From positions 1,426,001 through 1,490,000 of the forward strand of contig OY763325.1 in the NCBI GenBank assembly GCA_963667315.1: a DNA stretch of 64,000 nucleotides, in the 5' to 3' direction. The notes under the pieces are model-generated. The model did no database searches. It had not been told where the DNA came from and was given only the letters and a program-made list of their open reading frames with translations. The stretch's first letter is position 1. The number at the start of each line of letters is the position of its first letter. Positions 8,800 through 17,907 of the stretch are shown in pieces. The stretch comes from DAINPP01 sp963667315. GTDB taxonomy: Bacteria; Thermotogota; Thermotogae; MWEM01. The position numbers and the translations under genes were made by a program.

Positions 8800-10002
8800 A
8801 TGAATATTGGTTTTTTCAGTGACACTTATTTACCGCAGAGAAATGGTGTTGCGGTTGCTTTGAAACTCTATCGACAGGTTATGGAAAACCTGGGTCACAG
8901 AGTTTATATTTTTGTACCAAAGTTTGAATCATCTTACAAAAGACAGGAACGGGGAGTATTCGAATGTCCATCATTCGCCTATGCAATGGATAAGGGACAA
9001 CGATTTGCAATACCGATTGCTCCCATGCTTTCTACAATTCGTTCGTTAAACCTTGATATTGTACATGTACATTCACCTTTTACAATGAGCTTTTTCGCAA
9101 AGATTGTTGCAAAAAACCTCAAAATTCCCGCAATCTGTACACATCATACCCTTTTCGAATATTATCTGCATTATGTCCCGACACTTATCAGACCCTCTGT
9201 CGAGCAGACCAGAAAACTGATGACCTACTGGACATATCTCTTTGAAAAAGTCATTGCACCAACGGACAAGATCTATGAATTGCTTGAGGAATGGGGCGTT
9301 CCCAGGGAAAAACTCAGCACCATCCCAACCGGAATCGATACGGCATCTTTCAAGAATTTTGCCGGATGGGAATTGAAAAAAGAATTAAAGATTCCGGAAG
9401 ATGAAAAAATCCTGTTGTTTGTCGGAAGAATCGCAAAAGAAAAAAATATCGATTTTCTACTCAAGACATTCAAAGGAATGCTTCAGAAAAGGCGCGATCT
9501 TAATTTCGTGCTGGTTGGTGAAGGGGATGACAAGGAAAACCTTGAAAATCTCACAAAAGAACTCGGAATATCTGATAAAGTTTTTTTCACCGGTGGAAAA
9601 GACAGGTCATATGTCATCGATGCTTATAACGCTGCAGATATCTTCTGGTTTGCCTCTTTCTCGGAAACACAGGGACTGGTTATTCTGGAAAGTATGACTG
9701 CCGGCACGCCTGTGGTAGCCCTCGGAAAAATGGGCGTCTACGATCTTCTGAAAAATGAAGAAAGTGGCGGTATCATGATTTCCGAGTTAAACGAAAATGA
9801 GTTTGCCACATCCGTTTTTAATCTTCTTGAGAACAGAGAGGATTATGACAGGCGTTCAAAAATGGGGTTGACGTTCGTAGAAAATAATTTTTCGTTGCAG
9901 CATTCTGTTGAAGAAATGCTTAAATTATACGAGGTCAGTATCTCAGAACATAGTGAAAAGAAAAAAAACGGAAAAAGAAAAAAACCGACAATTTTTTCCT
10001 AA
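8800..10002 (+). CDS. Glycosyltransferase family 4 (GT-B; glycolipid-type)
   Basis: A GT-B fold retaining glycosyltransferase that probably transfers a hexose to a diacylglycerol or other envelope lipid. The opening M-N-I-G-F-F-S-D-T-Y-L-P-Q-R-N-G-V-A resembles 1,2-diacylglycerol 3-glucosyl- and alpha-mannosyltransferases. The nucleotide-sugar half shows L-F-V-G-R-I-A-K-E-K-N-I-D and the E-x7-E motif region (F-A-S-F-S-E-T-Q-G-L-V-I-L-E). I place the start at ATG 8800, 8 bases after GGGAGG (8786-8791), which gives 400 residues. It ends in a basic lysine-rich tail, common in membrane-associated glycosyltransferases. The acceptor cannot be told from sequence. Confidence 0.85.
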   Translation: MNIGFFSDTYLPQRNGVAVALKLYRQVMENLGHRVYIFVPKFESSYKRQERGVFECPSFAYAMDKGQRFAIPIAPMLSTIRSLNLDIVHVHSPFTMSFFAKIVAKNLKIPAICTHHTLFEYYLHYVPTLIRPSVEQTRKLMTYWTYLFEKVIAPTDKIYELLEEWGVPREKLSTIPTGIDTASFKNFAGWELKKELKIPEDEKILLFVGRIAKEKNIDFLLKTFKGMLQKRRDLNFVLVGEGDDKENLENLTKELGISDKVFFTGGKDRSYVIDAYNAADIFWFASFSETQGLVILESMTAGTPVVALGKMGVYDLLKNEESGGIMISELNENEFATSVFNLLENREDYDRRSKMGLTFVENNFSLQHSVEEMLKLYEVSISEHSEKKKNGKRKKPTIFS

Positions 10003-10039
10003 TCGATAAAAAAATCCACCTGAAAGGAAGGGACCGGGA

Positions 10040-11317
10040 TTGCAGGCTATTACAGTTTTAGTGGTCTTTGTTTTTACGTATTTCCTGATTATCAGAGGTA
10101 AATTAAAACGTTCATTAGTCGCATTCAGCATGGGATTGTTTGTCATGTTGCTTCAGATCGTTGAGGGTATATCCATCAAAGAAGTGAGCAGTTATGTGGA
10201 TTTCAACACAATTGGAATTCTGATAGGAATGATGATTCTCGTTGGTATATTGAAGAAGACCGGACTGTTTCAATATGTCGCAGCGATGATTGTCAAAAAT
10301 TCAAAGGGGAAGATGTATGCCATCTATATCACTTTACTCGTGGCAGTTGCATTCTTCTCAAGCGTACTGGATAACGTTACAACCATTCTGCTTTTCGCAC
10401 CTGTCGTCTTCCTTATATCGGATACTGCGGGTATCGATTCAATTCCAATGATCTTTTCAATGATTTTTGCAGCCAATATCGGAGGCATGGCGACTATCGT
10501 CGGTGACCCGCCGAATATCCTCGTTGGTAGTGCCTCAGGAACAAGTTTTGTCGAGTTTACCTCAATTATGATCATACCGGCCATCGTTATGCTTGTATTA
10601 TCGATTCTGTATTTTAAATTCCGGTATCCTCAGATAAAAAAAGTGCCATCTGAAAAGCTACAGCGTTTGATGGATATCGATCCGAGTAAAGCCATAGAAG
10701 ACAAACCCCTTTTTATAAAGGGAATTGCTACATTCGGCTTTGTTATTCTCGGATTTATCCTTCATGAGCACCTTGACTATGAAGCCGCTCTGATTGCCCT
10801 TTCCGGAGCCGCTCTGATGATGCTGCTGGCAAAAGTTGACTTCCAGGAGATTTCACAGGAAATCGAGTGGGATACCATCTTTTTCTTCTTCGGCTTGTTT
10901 ACGTTGGCAAAAGCCCTCGAAGAAGTGGGGATCATCACAAGTGTTGCGAATTGGATTTACCAGTTCAATTCCTCTCCGCTCCTGCTGGTTCTCGCTATTC
11001 TTTGGATATCCGCAGCACTTGGTGGGTTTATTGGGGCCGTACCAGTGGTTACTGTCTTTATTCCGATCGTTCAGCAACTGCAGCCACTCATTCCAAATGG
11101 CGGGGAGATGTGGTGGGCTTTGGCACTTGGAGCCTGTATAGGCGGAAATTTAACGATCAGTGGCGCAGCCGCAAATATGGTCGCCGTTGGTCTTGTGGAA
11201 AATACACAAAAGAAAAAAATCAGCTTTATATCCTTTCTGAAAGAGGGGGCTGCAATCACTTTGATAGGTTTGATCGTGGCAACAGGATATCTAATCGTTA
11301 GATGGTATATGTTATAA
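10040..11317 (+). CDS. ArsB/NhaD (ion transporter superfamily) permease
   Basis: A 425-residue polytopic membrane protein with about ten or more hydrophobic segments. The hallmarks G-D-P-P-N-I-L-V-G in the first half and G-G-N-L-T-I-S-G-A-A-A-N-M-V in the second are the paired discontinuous-helix motifs of the ArsB/NhaD/SLC13 superfamily. The substrate could be an organic anion, sodium/proton exchange, or arsenite. No arsenic genes adjoin it, so arsenite is not favoured. The start is TTG at 10040 after GGAAGGGA. It lies between a glycosyltransferase and nrnA without obvious functional link. Confidence 0.82.
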   Translation: MQAITVLVVFVFTYFLIIRGKLKRSLVAFSMGLFVMLLQIVEGISIKEVSSYVDFNTIGILIGMMILVGILKKTGLFQYVAAMIVKNSKGKMYAIYITLLVAVAFFSSVLDNVTTILLFAPVVFLISDTAGIDSIPMIFSMIFAANIGGMATIVGDPPNILVGSASGTSFVEFTSIMIIPAIVMLVLSILYFKFRYPQIKKVPSEKLQRLMDIDPSKAIEDKPLFIKGIATFGFVILGFILHEHLDYEAALIALSGAALMMLLAKVDFQEISQEIEWDTIFFFFGLFTLAKALEEVGIITSVANWIYQFNSSPLLLVLAILWISAALGGFIGAVPVVTVFIPIVQQLQPLIPNGGEMWWALALGACIGGNLTISGAAANMVAVGLVENTQKKKISFISFLKEGAAITLIGLIVATGYLIVRWYML

Positions 11318-11345
11318 TCTTTCAGAGAATAATTAGGAGTATTTC

Positions 11346-12326
11346 ATGAAAAGAGAACATTTTAAAGAATTTAAGAATTTCATAGAATCATATGAAAGAT
11401 TTTTGATCATAGGTCATATTGATCCGGATGGTGACTGCATAAGTTCTATTCTATCTCTCGTATATGGCTTGAGAAGGATGGAAAAAGAAGTCATCGCAGC
11501 CATAGACAGTAAATGTCCCGGAATGTTTGAAGAATTTGAACCGGTTAAACAGATTGATTTTCTACGGGATGTTGAAGAAGAAGAAATTGATGCGATCATC
11601 GTCGTTGATTCTTCATCAATCGACAGGATGGGAAAGTATGAAACCTTACGGCCATTAAAACCGACACTCGTCATAGATCATCATGCAACTAACGATGATT
11701 GGGGAGATATTAACTGTGTTGACATAACAGCCGCCGCTGCAACTCAGATTATTTACTGGTTTCTAAAAGAACTGGATGTAGCGTTTGATCCCGTACTTGC
11801 AACCATATCTCTTCTTGGTATTCAGACAGATACCGGTTTTTTCAAGTATACCAACACAACCGGTCAGGTTATGAAGGATGCCGGTGAGCTTGTTGAAGCA
11901 GGAGCTGAACCTTACTTTAACGCTTCAATGGTGACCGAAAACAACAAAGTTGAGGAGTTTTATATCCTCTCCGATATGGCGGATCATATTAAGATAGAAT
12001 TAGACGGTAAGCTAATCTATTCATATGTTTCACTTGAAGATATGATGAAAAACAATTGCACTCCCGAAGAAACGGCAGGATTGATAGGCGAATTACGTTC
12101 TATTAAGGGTGTTGAAACCGCTATTCTTTTCACGGAAGTAAAGGAAAAAGAGGTAAAAGTGAGTTTCAGATCAAAAAAATGGTTTGATGTGGCAAAAATT
12201 GCAATAGAATTACATGGCGGTGGACATCAGAGAGCATCCGGCTGCAGTATTTATGATACACTTGACAATGCAATTGATATCGTAGTTGAAAAAGTAAGAA
12301 CGGATATGATAAAAGAATTGCATTAA
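11346..12326 (+). CDS. nrnA: Bifunctional oligoribonuclease / pAp phosphatase NrnA (DHH-DHHA1)
   Basis: NrnA degrades nano-RNAs and dephosphorylates 3'-phosphoadenosine 5'-phosphate. Manganese-ligand motifs are H-I-D-P-D-G-D (residues 24-30), V-V-D-S-S (87-91) and D-H-H (111-113). The DHHA1 substrate loop G-G-G-H-Q-R-A-S-G is at 291-299. Length, 326 residues, is typical. The start ATG follows TTAGGAG. Thermotogota and Firmicutes use this in place of Orn. Confidence 0.93.
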   Translation: MKREHFKEFKNFIESYERFLIIGHIDPDGDCISSILSLVYGLRRMEKEVIAAIDSKCPGMFEEFEPVKQIDFLRDVEEEEIDAIIVVDSSSIDRMGKYETLRPLKPTLVIDHHATNDDWGDINCVDITAAAATQIIYWFLKELDVAFDPVLATISLLGIQTDTGFFKYTNTTGQVMKDAGELVEAGAEPYFNASMVTENNKVEEFYILSDMADHIKIELDGKLIYSYVSLEDMMKNNCTPEETAGLIGELRSIKGVETAILFTEVKEKEVKVSFRSKKWFDVAKIAIELHGGGHQRASGCSIYDTLDNAIDIVVEKVRTDMIKELH

Positions 12327-12354
12327 ATGAAAACACAGGAGGAAAAACTGAAAT

Positions 12355-12660
12355 ATGGCTAATGTAAGTAAAGAAAAAATAGTAGAAGCATTATCACAGG
12401 TAATAGATATTGAAATCGGTATAGATATTGTGTCACTCGGACTCATATACAAGGTGGATGTTGATGAAAACGACAACGTATCAATCATCATGACCCTTAC
12501 CGTTCCCACATGTCCGATGGCATCAATGATGACTGAACAGGCAAGAAGCGCAGCTGCTGCTGTACCCGGAGTACAGAGTGTAAATCTTGAACTTTCTTTT
12601 GAACCAAGATGGACACCTGACATGATGGCAGACAGTGCAAAACGACTTCTGGGGAGATAA
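12355..12660 (+). CDS. MIP18/DUF59-family iron-sulfur assembly protein (SufT-like)
   Basis: A 101-residue single-domain DUF59 protein, a family linked to iron-sulfur cluster maturation. It shows the conserved L-G-L-I-Y motif and the reactive cysteine context T-V-P-T-C-P-M-A near residue 55. A Thermotoga homologue has a solved structure, as I remember. It starts after AGGAGG and ends 2 bases before minD, whose P-loop ATPase relative Mrp is often partnered with DUF59 domains. The neighbour is clearly MinD, however, so a functional link is uncertain. Confidence 0.88.
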   Translation: MANVSKEKIVEALSQVIDIEIGIDIVSLGLIYKVDVDENDNVSIIMTLTVPTCPMASMMTEQARSAAAAVPGVQSVNLELSFEPRWTPDMMADSAKRLLGR

Positions 12661-12662
12661 AT

Positions 12663-13472
12663 ATGGAAAATAAGCAGGTGTTCGTAATCACATCAGGAAA
12701 GGGCGGGGTTGGAAAGACAACGATTACCGCTAACCTCGGTGCAGCTTTCGCGAATCTCGGAAAAAAGGTTTGTTTGATAGATGCAGATCTTGGTTTGAAA
12801 AACCTGGATGTTATCCTTGGTCTTGAAAACAGAATCCTTTACACGATTATGGATGTTGTCTCTGGAAGAGTAGGAGCTCAGGAAGCACTTGTCAGGCATA
12901 AGACAAACAGAAACCTTTATCTCATGCCGGCTTCACAGATTGCGACAAAAGAGATGATGACCGTAGAGGATATGGTCAACGTGGTTACTCAGATTAAAAA
13001 GGAGTTTGATTATATTTTAATCGATTCACCTGCCGGAATAGAAAGTGGATTCAGGAACGCAGTTGCCGCAGCCGATGCCGCCATTCTTGTAACAAACCCT
13101 GAATACACAGCTGTCAGCGATGCTGACAGGGTACTTGGTCTGATAGAAAATACCCGTCTTGGAATTGATAATGTTCAATTCATCCTCAACAAAGTTAAAG
13201 ATGGGGTAAGTGATAAAAGAGGGATGTTGAAGAAAGAAGAGGTTCTCAAAACACTGTCGATCCCCATGATCGGACTGGTTCCCGACAGTGATGAAATCTT
13301 CATCGGTTCCAACAGAGGTGTTCCAATAGCCTTTGAACCTTCACACTCGATGAACAAGATATTCACAAATATAACACGAAGAATCATGGGGCATAATATA
13401 CCAATTGAAGAAGATTTCAAACTGGCGAAGACGAACCTGTGGAAATTGTTCCTGAAACTGTTCAGAGGATAA
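12663..13472 (+). CDS. minD: Septum-site-determining ATPase MinD
   Basis: MinD is a membrane-cycling ParA-type ATPase that positions the division site, normally with MinC. The deviant Walker A S-G-K-G-G-V-G-K-T (residues 11-19) and D-A-D-L-G-L-K-N-L-D are MinD signatures. The C-terminus ends in a basic, hydrophobic stretch (K-L-F-L-K-L-F-R-G) suitable as the amphipathic membrane-targeting helix. No minC or minE is in the window. It starts 2 bases after the DUF59 gene. Confidence 0.95.
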   Translation: MENKQVFVITSGKGGVGKTTITANLGAAFANLGKKVCLIDADLGLKNLDVILGLENRILYTIMDVVSGRVGAQEALVRHKTNRNLYLMPASQIATKEMMTVEDMVNVVTQIKKEFDYILIDSPAGIESGFRNAVAAADAAILVTNPEYTAVSDADRVLGLIENTRLGIDNVQFILNKVKDGVSDKRGMLKKEEVLKTLSIPMIGLVPDSDEIFIGSNRGVPIAFEPSHSMNKIFTNITRRIMGHNIPIEEDFKLAKTNLWKLFLKLFRG

Positions 13473-13483
13473 CAGGAGAAGAT

Positions 13484-13885
13484 ATGCTATCATTTGAATT
13501 TCAGATCAAGGCGCTTAAAAGAAATGAAATAATCGATATCACCTCTCAAGTGGAGAATATCGTTGAGAATAGTAAGGTTAGGGACGGGATTGCAATTGTA
13601 TATGTACCTCATACGACAGCGGGTGTTACGATAAACGAAAATGCCGACCCCAGTGTTAAAAGAGATTTCCTGACAAAAATGAATCATATGATTCCCGAGG
13701 TGGATGACTATGAACATTTTGAAGGAAACTCTGATTCGCATGTTAAAACAATACTCACAAATCCATCGCAGACATTTATCGTTGAAAACGGCAGATTAAA
13801 ACTGGGAACCTGGCAGGGGATTTATTTTTGTGAGTACGATGGACCAAGGACAAGAAAAGTGTGGGTAAAACTACTGGAAGGGTAA
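13484..13885 (+). CDS. YjbQ-family protein (UPF0047)
   Basis: A small protein of the YjbQ/UPF0047 family, some members of which have weak thiamine-phosphate synthase activity; the physiological role is unclear. The signature is V-P-H-T-T-A-G-V-T-I-N-E-N-A-D-P-S-V, and the C-terminal G-T-W-Q-G-I-Y-F-C-E-Y-D-G-P-R is also conserved. I set the start at ATG 13484 with CAGGAG about 6 bases upstream. A longer frame would overlap minD by 34 bases with no sequence support. Resulting length is 133 residues. Confidence 0.9.
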   Translation: MLSFEFQIKALKRNEIIDITSQVENIVENSKVRDGIAIVYVPHTTAGVTINENADPSVKRDFLTKMNHMIPEVDDYEHFEGNSDSHVKTILTNPSQTFIVENGRLKLGTWQGIYFCEYDGPRTRKVWVKLLEG

Positions 13886-13886
13886 A

Positions 13887-14924
13887 ATGACAACGAATAT
13901 CATAAAAATACCAATGAACTCTTCCGATTTTAATCAATCGGAAGAGTTTTTAAAATGTGCAGAAGATTTAAGAAACGGAGAATTGGTAATATTTCCAACC
14001 GAAACGGTTTATGGACTAGGAGCTGTTATTGATAAAGATACCGCATTAAGAGCGATTTTCGAGGCAAAAGGAAGACCGCAGGACAATCCGTTGATTGCTC
14101 ATATACACAATATTGAACAGTTGGAAGGTCTTGTATTCAAAGATGATGGCGGACTGTTTGAATCACTTGCCTCCAAATTCTGGCCGGGACCGGTAACCTT
14201 TATATTAAAAAAAACAGATAACATATCTACTGTCCTTAGCGGGGGAAAAGATACCGTCGCAGTTAGACTACCGGCAAACCGGATTGCCACCGAACTGATA
14301 AAAGCATGTGGCTTACCGGTTGCAGCGCCGAGTGCAAATATCTCCGGGCTGCCAAGTCCCACTAGAGCGGAGCATCTTAAGGAGATGCTGGGGAGAGTGA
14401 AATGGATTATTGAAACCGATCCGTTGGAATTTGGTCTCGAATCAACGATCATTTCACTGGTGGGCGAAAGACCCGTTTTACTCCGACCGGGACCGGTTAC
14501 AATAGAAAAACTGAAAGAATATATTCCGAATCTGATCGTGTCTAACCAGTTCAAGGAAGCCATTGCCCCCGGAATGAAATATCGACATTATTCACCACTA
14601 TCAGAGGTTTTCCTGTCGAAGTATACAGATGATTACGCCCTTATGGTTGAAAATACGATATCAATATTCCGTTCGATATCGGAACCCCCAGAAAAGAAAC
14701 TCATCGTCTCGACAGATGAAACAAAGGCATTTTATGATAGGATGAATTTGAAAACAGTATCGATAGGTTCCAGAAAAAATCTGCTGCAGATTGCCAACAA
14801 TCTCTTCCATTACCTGAGAATGCTGGACGAAAAGGCTTTTAAAGCTGCCGTATTTGAACCGTATGCAGAAAAGGGGCTGGGCATAACGATTATGAACAGA
14901 TTGACAAAGGCTGCGATAGGATGA
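13887..14924 (+). CDS. sua5: L-threonylcarbamoyladenylate synthase (Sua5/YwlC)
   Basis: The enzyme makes threonylcarbamoyl-AMP for the t6A modification of ANN-decoding tRNAs. The YrdC domain (residues about 15-210) has F-P-T-E-T-V-Y-G-L-G-A and the K-x-R/S-x-N tail motif region A-P-S-A-N-I-S-G. The extra C-terminal Sua5 domain (about 230-345, with Y-R-H-Y-S-P) makes this the long form, 345 residues. The start ATG is one base past the yjbQ stop, preceded by GGAAGGG. Codons 11-22 contain a perfect 13-bp inverted repeat followed by T residues, described separately. It overlaps the next gene by 4 bases. Confidence 0.94.
   Translation: MTTNIIKIPMNSSDFNQSEEFLKCAEDLRNGELVIFPTETVYGLGAVIDKDTALRAIFEAKGRPQDNPLIAHIHNIEQLEGLVFKDDGGLFESLASKFWPGPVTFILKKTDNISTVLSGGKDTVAVRLPANRIATELIKACGLPVAAPSANISGLPSPTRAEHLKEMLGRVKWIIETDPLEFGLESTIISLVGERPVLLRPGPVTIEKLKEYIPNLIVSNQFKEAIAPGMKYRHYSPLSEVFLSKYTDDYALMVENTISIFRSISEPPEKKLIVSTDETKAFYDRMNLKTVSIGSRKNLLQIANNLFHYLRMLDEKAFKAAVFEPYAEKGLGITIMNRLTKAAIG
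13917..13951 (+). terminator. Terminator-like hairpin embedded in the 5' coding region of sua5
   Basis: AACTCTTCCGATT (13917-13929) and AATCGGAAGAGTT (13936-13948) are exact reverse complements with a 6-base loop. A run of five T residues (13947-13951) ends the structure. It starts 30 bases into the sua5 frame. It has the form of an intrinsic terminator or attenuator for transcripts from minD-yjbQ, although it is translated as part of Sua5. Confidence 0.6.
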
Positions 14925-15520
14925 TAGAAGACAACAACACTGAAATTGGTAATATTCTCCAAAAATACAGGAAGACAAAACGAATTTCATTAAAAGATAT
15001 TTCCGAAAGAACGCATATCTCAGTTGAAACACTTGAAAAATTAGAAGCTGGGGATTTCAATGAAATTCCTGAACTTTATTTGAAAAATTTTATTAAAAGG
15101 TACGCTACTGCTCTTGGTTTGAATTCTCATTCAACAATACACGACTATTTAAACGCGGAAACCAGGAAGGATCAGATCCCGATTATCAGCAAGAAAAAAA
15201 GAAACACACCCGTCAATATAATCTTGAAGATTATGATTCCCCTCCTGATCTGTATTGCAGGGATTCAACTTTATGTCCTTAATATACAATCGCAACGTGA
15301 AATGCTTAGGATTTCAAATAAAGGAGAGGGAGAAATCGTTGTCAATGACGGTATTTCGGATATCATACTGGGTTCAAATGAATCAATTGACTTAAACAGT
15401 AATTACAAAGTCCATATATTTAATGAAGAAAACTCATTAATTGTGGTAAAATATTATGATGATACTTGGGAAGTGTTTTTCGAAGAATTTGAGGTGCAAC
15501 TGACAGATGGGACAGATTAA
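14921..15520 (+). CDS. RodZ-like protein: cytoplasmic HTH plus one transmembrane segment
   Basis: RodZ-type proteins link the actin-like cytoskeleton (MreB) to the membrane. This 199-residue protein has an N-terminal HTH_25-type domain (about 8-70; I-S-L-K-D-I-S-E-R-T-H-I-S-V-E-T-L-E-K-L-E, then L-K-N-F-I-K-R-Y-A), a basic stretch (K-K-K-R), one hydrophobic segment at about 98-120, and a short C-terminal extracytoplasmic part. It overlaps sua5 by 4 bases (ATGA) and the DUF4416 gene by 14 bases. It is shorter than E. coli RodZ, as usual outside Proteobacteria. A different membrane-bound HTH regulator is the alternative. Confidence 0.72.
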   Translation: MIEDNNTEIGNILQKYRKTKRISLKDISERTHISVETLEKLEAGDFNEIPELYLKNFIKRYATALGLNSHSTIHDYLNAETRKDQIPIISKKKRNTPVNIILKIMIPLLICIAGIQLYVLNIQSQREMLRISNKGEGEIVVNDGISDIILGSNESIDLNSNYKVHIFNEENSLIVVKYYDDTWEVFFEEFEVQLTDGTD

Positions 15521-16040
15521 AAGACCAGAACTTGTAAATTTGACAATTTTTGCCTTTGGGCGATATATAGATTACAGATTGAATGAAACGAAAGAAGAAC
15601 TCGTTCAGGAATTTGGACCGATTGATTATATTTCACCCGTGCTTGATTTTGGTAAATTCACTCATTATTACAATAAGGAAATGGGAGAAGGCAGGATTGA
15701 CGGAAGATTAATCAGCTTTCAAGATCTCATTCATCCTGCAGAACTGGCACATATAAAATTACAGACAAATGATATAGAAAAAAGGCATTCGGAAGACGGC
15801 AGAAGGACTATCAATCTTGACGCCGGATATGTCCATCACACGCAATTTGTACTCGCTTCTACGAAACCACAGGGAAACAGACTTTATATCGGAAAAGGCA
15901 TCTTTGCAGAAGTTACACTTCATTTTGCAAATGGTAATTATCAACCCCTCCCTTACACTTACCCAAATTATTCAGACAGAGAATACGTCCTGGAAATAAA
16001 CAAAATAAGAAAGGCATTTTTGCTGAAAAGAAAGAGTTGA
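15507..16040 (+). CDS. DUF4416 family protein
   Basis: A 177-residue protein of unknown function. It matches the DUF4416 pattern as I know it: F-G-P-I-D-Y-I-S-P near residue 31, T-H-Y-Y-N-K-E-M-G, a L-I-H-P-A-E-L-A-H-I-K stretch, N-L-D-A-G-Y, and G-I-F-A-E-V-T-L-H-F. The family occurs in Thermotogota and some Deltaproteobacteria and Nitrospirae. It overlaps the RodZ-like gene and is followed closely by rimO, suggesting cotranscription. No catalytic residues are established. Confidence 0.85.
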   Translation: MGQIKRPELVNLTIFAFGRYIDYRLNETKEELVQEFGPIDYISPVLDFGKFTHYYNKEMGEGRIDGRLISFQDLIHPAELAHIKLQTNDIEKRHSEDGRRTINLDAGYVHHTQFVLASTKPQGNRLYIGKGIFAEVTLHFANGNYQPLPYTYPNYSDREYVLEINKIRKAFLLKRKS

Positions 16041-16045
16041 TTATA

Positions 16046-17362
16046 ATGAAAATATATATTGAGACCCTTGGCTGTCCAAAAAATGAGGCTGACAGCAGGG
16101 TTTTGTCGGGTATGTTCAAAGACAGAAGACATGAATTGACCGATGATGTTGAGACGGCCGATATTGCGGTCATCAACACCTGTGGGTTTATACTTGATGC
16201 TGCACAGGAATCAGTTGATACACTGCTCCGCTTTTCCACTTCTTTGAAGGAGAGAAATAATGATCTTAAGGTATACGGGATGGGCTGTCTCGTTCAAAGG
16301 TACAAGGATGAACTTTTAAAGGAAATCCCTGAAATTGACGGCTGGATTGGAATCGACACACTTGAAAATACAATTGATTTCATACTTGAGAGAGAAAGTC
16401 ACTCACTCATCCCCGATCTGCCAAACCCCACTTTTAAAACAACTCCGGAAAATTTCTATCTCAATCATGAGGAATATTCATATATCAAGATAGGCGACGG
16501 CTGTAACAGAGCCTGTGAGTTCTGTTCAATTCCAACTTTCAAAGGCAGACATGTCAGCCGTTCACCGGAAGATATTATCAAAGAATGCAGACAACTCGTA
16601 GAAAGCGGAAAAAAAGAACTGATTATCGTAGATCAGGACATTACACAGTACGAATATGAGGGAACCGATCTGAAACAGCTGATCCGCATGATCGACGAAA
16701 TCGAAGGAGATTACTGGATCAGATTGATGTATATGCATCCAGATCATGTTGAAGATGACCTTTTCCTCGCATTAAAAAGCACAAAACATATTATCCCATA
16801 TTTCGATATTCCCGTTCAGCACGGAAGCGATAGAGTCCTTCAAAATATGGGTCGAATCAGATCAGCTGATGAATTAAAAAAACAATTAAATTACATCAGA
16901 GAATTATTCCCCGATGCCGTATTGAGAACAACCATCATGCTTGGATTTCCCGGCGAAGGAAATGACGAATTTGATGAGTTGAAGCAATTCATGGAGGAAG
17001 TCCGGTTTGATAAAGTCGGTTTCTTCAAATTCTCAATGGAAGAGGGGACACCCGTTTCGAACAGGAATGTGCTCATCCCGGATGAAGAGATCGTACAGGA
17101 ACGTTTTGAAGAAATAAACGATTTACAACGGGAAATTTCCGAAGAAAAGAATGAAAAACTATTGGGAAAAGAAATGACACTGATCGTAGAGGGAAATGAA
17201 GATAATCTGCTCATCTGCAGAAGTTACAGAGAAGCCCCTGAAGTAGATTCGGAAATATTCATTGAAATGGATGCATCAAAGGAAATGCCACAGAGAGGTG
17301 CAACGCTCAAGGCAAAAATTACAGCATATGCTGAATACGACCTGGAGGCTGAAATTCTATGA
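16046..17362 (+). CDS. rimO: Ribosomal protein uS12 methylthiotransferase RimO
   Basis: RimO is a radical-SAM enzyme that methylthiolates an aspartate of ribosomal protein S12. The N-terminal UPF0004 domain opens with L-G-C-P-K-N-E-A-D-S-R; the radical-SAM triad is in G-C-N-R-A-C-E-F-C-S-I-P; and the sequence F-K-G-R-H-V-S-R-S-P-E-D-I distinguishes RimO from MiaB and MtaB. A TRAM domain forms the C-terminus. I use ATG 16046, which gives the normal start M-K-I-Y-I-E-T-L-G-C; a TTG at 16037 is possible. It overlaps pgsA by 4 bases. Confidence 0.94.
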   Translation: MKIYIETLGCPKNEADSRVLSGMFKDRRHELTDDVETADIAVINTCGFILDAAQESVDTLLRFSTSLKERNNDLKVYGMGCLVQRYKDELLKEIPEIDGWIGIDTLENTIDFILERESHSLIPDLPNPTFKTTPENFYLNHEEYSYIKIGDGCNRACEFCSIPTFKGRHVSRSPEDIIKECRQLVESGKKELIIVDQDITQYEYEGTDLKQLIRMIDEIEGDYWIRLMYMHPDHVEDDLFLALKSTKHIIPYFDIPVQHGSDRVLQNMGRIRSADELKKQLNYIRELFPDAVLRTTIMLGFPGEGNDEFDELKQFMEEVRFDKVGFFKFSMEEGTPVSNRNVLIPDEEIVQERFEEINDLQREISEEKNEKLLGKEMTLIVEGNEDNLLICRSYREAPEVDSEIFIEMDASKEMPQRGATLKAKITAYAEYDLEAEIL

Positions 17363-17907
17363 AATTTGAGATCAATACACCGACTAAGATTACGTTTATC
17401 AGAGTGCTTGCAATACCATTTCTGATGTGGCTGATCGCCCTTGGGGTGAACAACACGTTTTATGCAATTATTGCGCTTATCATATTTCTTGGGGGTTCCT
17501 TTACCGATTGGCTTGACGGTCATCTAGCAAGAAAAAATCATCAGATAACCACCCTCGGAAAATTCGCTGACCAGCTGGCGGATAAGGCATTCATTTCAAG
17601 CGCACTTTGTGTCCTCGTTTACACGCAACAGGTCAGTTTCTGGCTTCTCGCACTTATTCTGTTCCGTGACACCGCAGTGAGTGGGATCAGAATGCTGGCT
17701 TCGTCCAAAGGGGATGTGATTCCCGCAAATTTCTGGGGAAAATCCAAAACCGTCGTACAGATGGTATATGTTACGGCTGTTTTAATCGCAAATCCGTTTG
17801 GCTGGCCAAATCCTCTTGTATTAACTGTTTTTGCATGGATCACCGCATTTATGACAGTAATGTCGGGGTTAACATACTTTAAAGGAGCGGAAAAATATCT
17901 TTCATGA
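17359..17907 (+). CDS. pgsA: CDP-diacylglycerol-glycerol-3-phosphate 3-phosphatidyltransferase PgsA
   Basis: This enzyme makes phosphatidylglycerophosphate, the first committed step of phosphatidylglycerol synthesis, in the inner membrane. The complete CDP-alcohol phosphotransferase motif is present: Asp50, Asp53-Gly54, Ala57-Arg58, Gly67, Asp71 and Asp75. Several hydrophobic helices surround it in 182 residues. It is coupled by ATGA overlaps to rimO upstream and thpR downstream. Confidence 0.95.
   Translation: MKFEINTPTKITFIRVLAIPFLMWLIALGVNNTFYAIIALIIFLGGSFTDWLDGHLARKNHQITTLGKFADQLADKAFISSALCVLVYTQQVSFWLLALILFRDTAVSGIRMLASSKGDVIPANFWGKSKTVVQMVYVTAVLIANPFGWPNPLVLTVFAWITAFMTVMSGLTYFKGAEKYLS

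Noticed and set aside
10867..11301. Overlapping same-strand frame inside the ion transporter gene
   Set aside because: Shadow frame without membrane segments or homology; the main frame carries both superfamily motifs.
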